DNA of 8,593 nucleotides from an uncultured Methanobrevibacter sp. (GTDB taxonomy: Archaea; Methanobacteriota; Methanobacteria; Methanobacteriales; Methanobacteriaceae), in contig CADBMS010000118.1 of assembly GCA_902795935.1 (NCBI GenBank), forward strand, positions 1 through 8,593, given 5' to 3'. How positions within the stretch are numbered: the first letter of the stretch is position 1; the number at the start of each line of letters is the position of its first letter. The position numbers and the translations under genes are program-made. A model generated the notes under the pieces. The model was not told the DNA's origin. It ran no database searches and worked only from the letters and a program-made list of their open reading frames with translations. Of this stretch, positions 5,633 through 8,593 are shown one piece after another.

Positions 5633-6553
5633 ATGAGTGAACTTAATATGATAAGTGTATTATCTGGCGGTACTGGAACGCCAAAATTGTTACAAGGATT
5701 AAAAGAAATTATTAATCCTAAAGAGTTAAATATTATTGTCAATACTGTTGAGAATGATTATTTTTCAGGAGTCTATGTTTCCCCAGATGTTGATACAGTA
5801 TTATATACTATGAGTGATTTAATAAATTCCAAGACATGGTATGGTCTTGAAAATGACACATTTATTACTAATGATACTTTAAGAGAGTTAGGTTCACCAG
5901 AACTTCTAAATATTGGTGACAAAGATAGGGCTCTTAAAATTCAAAAAACTCTTCTTTTGAAGAAACATACTTTAACTGAAGCTGTTGAAATTCAATCCAA
6001 AAATTTAGGTTTGAAATCTGTAATTAAACCAATGAGTGATGAGAATAGTGATATTAGTATTAGTACTCCTGAAGGAGACATTAGTTTTCATGATTTCTTA
6101 ATTACTAAGAAATGTGAAATAGATGTTTTTGATGTGAAATATAATGCTGTTAAACCTGCTCCAGGAGTGATTGAATCTATTGAAGAATCAGATATGGTTA
6201 TCATTGGACCATCCAATCCCATAACTTCAATTAACCCCATATTAATTATGGATGGAATGGTTGATGTGCTTAAAAAATCATATGTGGCTGCAGTATCACC
6301 AATTATTGGAAATTCTCCATTTAGTGGACCTGCAGATAAATTTATGAAAGCTAAAAATATACCTGCAACTTCTGTTGGAGTTTGTTCAATGTATTCTGAT
6401 TTCTTAAATCATTTTATTATAGATGATGAAGACAAATATTTAAAAGACAAAATAAAAAAATTAATAGAAAAAGTTACAATAACAAAAACTAAGATGATAA
6501 CAATTGATGATAAAATTAATTTAGCTAGAACAATTATGGGTGAATATTTATGA
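5633..6553 (+). CDS. cofD: 2-phospho-L-lactate transferase (F420-0 forming)
   Basis: CofD transfers the phospholactate group from lactyl-2-diphospho-guanosine to Fo, giving F420-0 and GMP, the substrate for CofE. The 306 residues are normal for the family. LSGGTGTPKL (10-19) is the nucleotide-binding loop. VYVSPDVDTVLYTM (47-60) carries the conserved acidic pair D52 and D54. IGPSNPITSINPIL (191-204) and SPIIGNSPFSGPADKF (222-237) are the other signatures. The start is uncertain: ATG at 5633 has no ribosome binding site. The ATG at 5648 gives MISVLSGGTGTPKL, the usual archaeal N-terminus, and has GAGTGA 6 bases ahead. The stop overlaps the arfA start (ATGA), so the two are coupled. Function is certain; the first five residues are not. 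Confidence 0.95.
   Translation: MSELNMISVLSGGTGTPKLLQGLKEIINPKELNIIVNTVENDYFSGVYVSPDVDTVLYTMSDLINSKTWYGLENDTFITNDTLRELGSPELLNIGDKDRALKIQKTLLLKKHTLTEAVEIQSKNLGLKSVIKPMSDENSDISISTPEGDISFHDFLITKKCEIDVFDVKYNAVKPAPGVIESIEESDMVIIGPSNPITSINPILIMDGMVDVLKKSYVAAVSPIIGNSPFSGPADKFMKAKNIPATSVGVCSMYSDFLNHFIIDDEDKYLKDKIKKLIEKVTITKTKMITIDDKINLARTIMGEYL
6538..6543 (+). promoter_or_regulatory. Shine-Dalgarno of arfA inside cofD
   Basis: GGGTGA lies in the codons for the last residues of CofD, 6 bases before the arfA ATG at 6550. With the ATGA overlap it supports translational coupling. Confidence 0.55.
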
Positions 6554-7308
6554 TACAGATGACTTTAATCCAAATTGATAATTATGGTCCATGGACAGTA
6601 ACTCCAACTCCTAGGACAGAATCAGATTTACAAATTTTACAATCCACTTTATATGCTGAGTTACAAAAACAGTTTGCAGCTAAAGAGGGTATAGTATTTT
6701 TCACCCGTTTTGATAATATGTTAGCCATTACTAACAATATCAGTTTAGAAGACCATGCTCGTATTCAACGATCCATACATAATAGATTCCCTATTACCGT
6801 TAGTATGGGCATTGGTACTGCTGAAACTCCTTATGAAGCTCAGAAAAAAGCAACTATCGCCTTGCAAAGTAATGGTGGCGCTCAGTCTGAAACTCGTAAA
6901 GAAATTTTATGTGCTGATGGCATCGTAGATAAAGAAAATAGTTTTGTTCAAGTTGCCCATATTGATATTAATGGCATTACTGATACTTTAACAGATATTG
7001 AACCTGCTTATGATACTTCTTTTATTGTTAATAAAGTTCAACATTATTTGATGAAGAAATTGATTGATGAAGGAGCGCTTTTATTCTTTATTGGTGGAGA
7101 TAATTTTATGTCACCTTGTAATGGTATGACCCTTGAGGATATTGAAAGAGTTATCGATGAAGTTAAAGCTGAAACTAATATTGACCTTAAAGCAGGTGTT
7201 GGTCAATCTGTAACTCCTGAAGGAGCTACTGATTTAGCAGATATCGCCTTAGAAGAAATACGCGCCGGTCATGAAAGACAAGTTTATTTGATGACAAAGA
7301 AAAAATAA
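6550..7308 (+). CDS. arfA: GTP cyclohydrolase III
   Basis: ArfA (GCH III) opens GTP to the 5-formylamino-pyrimidine ribonucleotide, the first step towards riboflavin and the Fo part of F420 in methanogens. Unlike bacterial RibA (GCH II) it keeps the formyl group. The start MIQMTLIQIDNYGPWTVTP (1-19) is an almost exact family signature. The enzyme is two related palm-type halves similar to GGDEF/cyclase domains. RFDNMLAIT (53-61) closes the first half; HIDINGITDTLTD (137-149) and GGDNFM (182-187) are in the second. At 252 residues it is somewhat shorter than Methanocaldococcus MJ0145 (about 268, from memory), and its C-terminal tail is the short part. It overlaps cofD by four bases, so the enzyme making the Fo precursor and the enzyme using Fo are produced together. 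Confidence 0.96.
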   Translation: MIQMTLIQIDNYGPWTVTPTPRTESDLQILQSTLYAELQKQFAAKEGIVFFTRFDNMLAITNNISLEDHARIQRSIHNRFPITVSMGIGTAETPYEAQKKATIALQSNGGAQSETRKEILCADGIVDKENSFVQVAHIDINGITDTLTDIEPAYDTSFIVNKVQHYLMKKLIDEGALLFFIGGDNFMSPCNGMTLEDIERVIDEVKAETNIDLKAGVGQSVTPEGATDLADIALEEIRAGHERQVYLMTKKK

Positions 7309-7362
7309 GCATTTTAAATATATTTTTTTAAATTTAGTTATTTTTTAATATATGCTTTTTTT
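7308..7362 (+). terminator. Candidate terminator after arfA
   Basis: AGC (7308-7310) and ATATATT (7318-7324) can pair with AATATAT-GCT (7347-7356), forming a 10-pair stem with a 7-base bulge. It runs directly into seven T (7356-7362). Position and T-run fit a terminator for cofD-arfA. The AU-rich stem is weak, so read-through to the next gene is possible. Confidence 0.35.
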
Positions 7363-7391
7363 ATCATTATCCATAATTAGGAAAAGATTAC

Positions 7392-8126
7392 ATGACTTTA
7401 AAAGTTCTTGCTCCTATGGCCGGTGTTACTAATGGTGAATTTTGTTTAAAAATGAGTCATTATGGTTTTGATATGCTTACTCTTGGAGGATATAATATTG
7501 ATTCTTCCTCAATTAGTGCTGGCGAATCTATTTTGAAACGGGGGCGCCGTGAATTTAAAATTAATATTGATAATTATGTGAATGTTATTAAAGATGAAAG
7601 TGAATTTTTAAATGTTAATTGGGATGGTATCGTTTGTGTTAATGTACGTTCTACTTTATCTGAAAATATAATTAATATTGGTAACTTATCTAGTGTTGAT
7701 GTTATTGAGATTAATGCACATTGTAGGCAAAGAGAATTAGTTGATATTGGCTGTGGTCAAGCCTTATTAAATAATCCCGATTTTTTGTTTAATATAGTTA
7801 GTGATGTTATTGAAAACGTTGATTCTAAGGTTTCTGTGAAGTTTAGAGCTAATGTTGATGGTGTTGATGATTTATTTATTGCTAAATCATTGGATAATTT
7901 GGGTTGTGATTTTATTCATGTTGATGCTATGATGCCTGGCGTTAATTCAGCAGATTTAAATTTACTTAAAAAAATTTGTTCCAGTGTTGATTGTTTTGTT
8001 ATAGGCAATAATTCTATTGTTGATGTTAATTCTGCTAGAAAAATGGTTGCAGTTGGTTGTAGTGGTATTTCTATCGCCCGTAAAGCTTTAAGTGGTTTAG
8101 ATGATTTTAATATTAAGGATATCTAA
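7392..8126 (+). CDS. Archaeal NifR3/dihydrouridine synthase-like FMN TIM-barrel protein
   Basis: A 244-residue protein of the archaeal 'nifR3-related' TIM-barrel family (MJ0144 type). LAPMAGVTNGEF (6-17) matches the FMN-binding first strand of dihydrouridine synthases. IEINAHCRQRELVDIGCGQALL (105-126) aligns with the DUS active-site loop; C111 sits where DUS has its catalytic Cys, but the usual Asn-x-Gly-Cys-Pro is Asn-Ala-His-Cys-Arg. VSVKFRA (147-153) holds the conserved Lys and Arg. VIGNNSI (203-209) and GCSGISIARKAL (222-233) form the phosphate-binding end. The protein stops there, so the C-terminal helical tRNA-binding domain of true DUS enzymes (~320 residues) is absent. AGGA at 7379-7382 precedes the ATG. 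It follows arfA by 83 bases, the same neighbours as MJ0144/MJ0145. Fold likely; reaction unknown. Confidence 0.82.
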   Translation: MTLKVLAPMAGVTNGEFCLKMSHYGFDMLTLGGYNIDSSSISAGESILKRGRREFKINIDNYVNVIKDESEFLNVNWDGIVCVNVRSTLSENIINIGNLSSVDVIEINAHCRQRELVDIGCGQALLNNPDFLFNIVSDVIENVDSKVSVKFRANVDGVDDLFIAKSLDNLGCDFIHVDAMMPGVNSADLNLLKKICSSVDCFVIGNNSIVDVNSARKMVAVGCSGISIARKALSGLDDFNIKDI

Positions 8127-8157
8127 CAATAAATAACAGTACAATAACTTATATATA

Positions 8158-8173
8158 AAACTTATAAAAGTTT
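8158..8173. repeat. Small inverted repeat after the TIM-barrel gene
   Basis: AAACTT (8158-8163) and AAGTTT (8168-8173) form a 6-base stem with a 4-base loop, 31 bases after the stop at 8126. It may be a weak 3'-end hairpin, or chance in AT-rich DNA. No long T-run follows. Confidence 0.3.
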
Positions 8174-8181
8174 ATGAATAT

Positions 8182-8200
8182 AATATAAATAATTTATATT
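8182..8200. repeat. 19-base palindrome upstream of atwA
   Basis: AATATAAAT (8182-8190), a single A, then ATTTATATT (8192-8200) make a perfect palindrome with 9-base arms. The right arm leads into the TATA-like string TTTATATTTATATAA. It could be a repressor site overlapping the atwA promoter, but pure A/T palindromes are common in such DNA. Confidence 0.35.
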
Positions 8201-8207
8201 TATATAA
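8193..8207 (+). promoter_or_regulatory. Candidate TATA region for atwA
   Basis: TTTATATTTATATAA contains two overlapping TATA-like boxes about 75-90 bases before the gene. They predict a start near 8225-8232 and a leader of ~40-55 bases. The background limits confidence. Confidence 0.35.
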
Positions 8208-8281
8208 CTAATTTAAATATTAGAAACTTTTAAAAAAAAAAGATTATTTTTATTTATTAAATGTAATGAATGGTGTTTCTT

Positions 8282-8593
8282 GTGACTTTCATAGAATTAA
8301 AAAATGTTAAAAAAACATTCAATGGTATAGATGCTTTAAAAAACATTAACTTAACAATTGAAGAAGGCAGTGTTACAGGCATACTTGGACGAAGTGGAGC
8401 TGGAAAATCTGTACTTTTAAATATGTTAAGAGGTATGAAGGAATATGAACCCGATGAAGGACAAGTCATATATAATATTGCAATATGTCCTAATTGTCAA
8501 AGAGTTGAACCTCCTTCAGCAGAAGGTAAAGAATGTGCTTGTGGAGGAATTTTCAAAAAAGAAAGTGTTGATTATTGGAACTGCACACGTTCA
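8282..8593 (+). CDS. atwA: Methyl-coenzyme M reductase system component A2, ABC-type ATPase (5' part only)
   Basis: AtwA is the ATPase of the complex that activates methyl-coenzyme M reductase by driving reduction of its nickel cofactor F430. Only the first ~104 codons are present; the family is about 520-540 residues with two ABC domains. The start TFIELKNVKKTF and a Walker A loop GRSGAGKS (36-43) show the first ABC domain. The insert CPNCQRVEPPS (69-79), then C85 and C87 in ECACGG, then VDYW (96-99), is a cysteine-rich, zinc-ribbon-like insertion that marks AtwA and separates it from ordinary transporter ATPases. GTG at 8282 is chosen because GGTG (8272-8275) lies 6 bases ahead and the protein then starts as in relatives. 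An in-frame ATG at 8270 would add four residues. There are no membrane segments; it acts in the cytosol. Confidence 0.88.
   Translation, partial: MTFIELKNVKKTFNGIDALKNINLTIEEGSVTGILGRSGAGKSVLLNMLRGMKEYEPDEGQVIYNIAICPNCQRVEPPSAEGKECACGGIFKKESVDYWNCTRS

Noticed and set aside
7392..8126. True tRNA-dihydrouridine synthase (dus)
   Set aside because: It is too short, lacks the C-terminal tRNA-binding domain, and has NAHCRQ in place of the normal Asn-x-Gly-Cys-Pro loop.
8266..8310. ATG at 8266 as the atwA start
   Set aside because: It is in a different frame and meets a stop after 14 codons; the ABC ATPase frame opens at 8270 or 8282.
8257..8469. Open frame on the - strand over the start of atwA
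   Set aside because: It is antisense to the Walker A region of atwA and has no independent support.

Overview
The window looks like chromosomal DNA of a hydrogenotrophic methanogen of the Methanobacteriales, most likely Methanobrevibacter or a close relative. The reasons are an archaeal-type IMP cyclohydrolase (purO), the coenzyme F420 enzymes cofE and cofD, archaeal GTP cyclohydrolase III (arfA), the start of the methyl-CoM reductase activation ATPase atwA, very AT-rich spacers, and Shine-Dalgarno sequences of the AGGTGAT type. Genus is inferred from composition and gene content, not from a marker gene. All supported genes are on the + strand.

Region 1 (1-2394) is accessory in character. 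It holds an unidentified C-terminal gene fragment (3-185), a 305-base AT-rich spacer, a lone class I SAM methyltransferase (491-1102), and an azlC-azlD pair (1382-2394) for a branched-chain amino acid exporter, translationally coupled by a TAATG overlap. azlC has no visible Shine-Dalgarno and a TATA-like box very close to its start, so it may have an almost leaderless mRNA.

Region 2 (2395-3980) is a 326-base spacer followed by a two-gene proton-channel module: a MotA/TolQ/ExbB-type channel protein and a small ExbD-like partner carrying the membrane aspartate. There is no TonB, receptor or outer-membrane gene nearby, and these archaea have a single membrane. The ExbD-like protein has an outer domain I do not recognise. 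This is the best candidate here for an undescribed system.

Region 3 (4049-8126) is a cofactor and nucleotide block: purO (last step of purine synthesis), cofE (glutamylation of F420), cofD (joins phospholactate to Fo), arfA (first step from GTP towards riboflavin and Fo) and a short FMN-barrel protein related to dihydrouridine synthases. cofD and arfA overlap by 4 bases. The block links purine/GTP supply to F420 production. The barrel protein lacks the C-terminal domain of true tRNA dihydrouridine synthases and sits beside arfA, so a flavin or F420 role is worth testing.

Region 4 (8127-8593) is an AT-rich spacer with two inverted repeats, then the first ~104 codons of atwA, cut by the window edge. 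No rRNA, tRNA, CRISPR array, insertion sequence or phage gene was seen.
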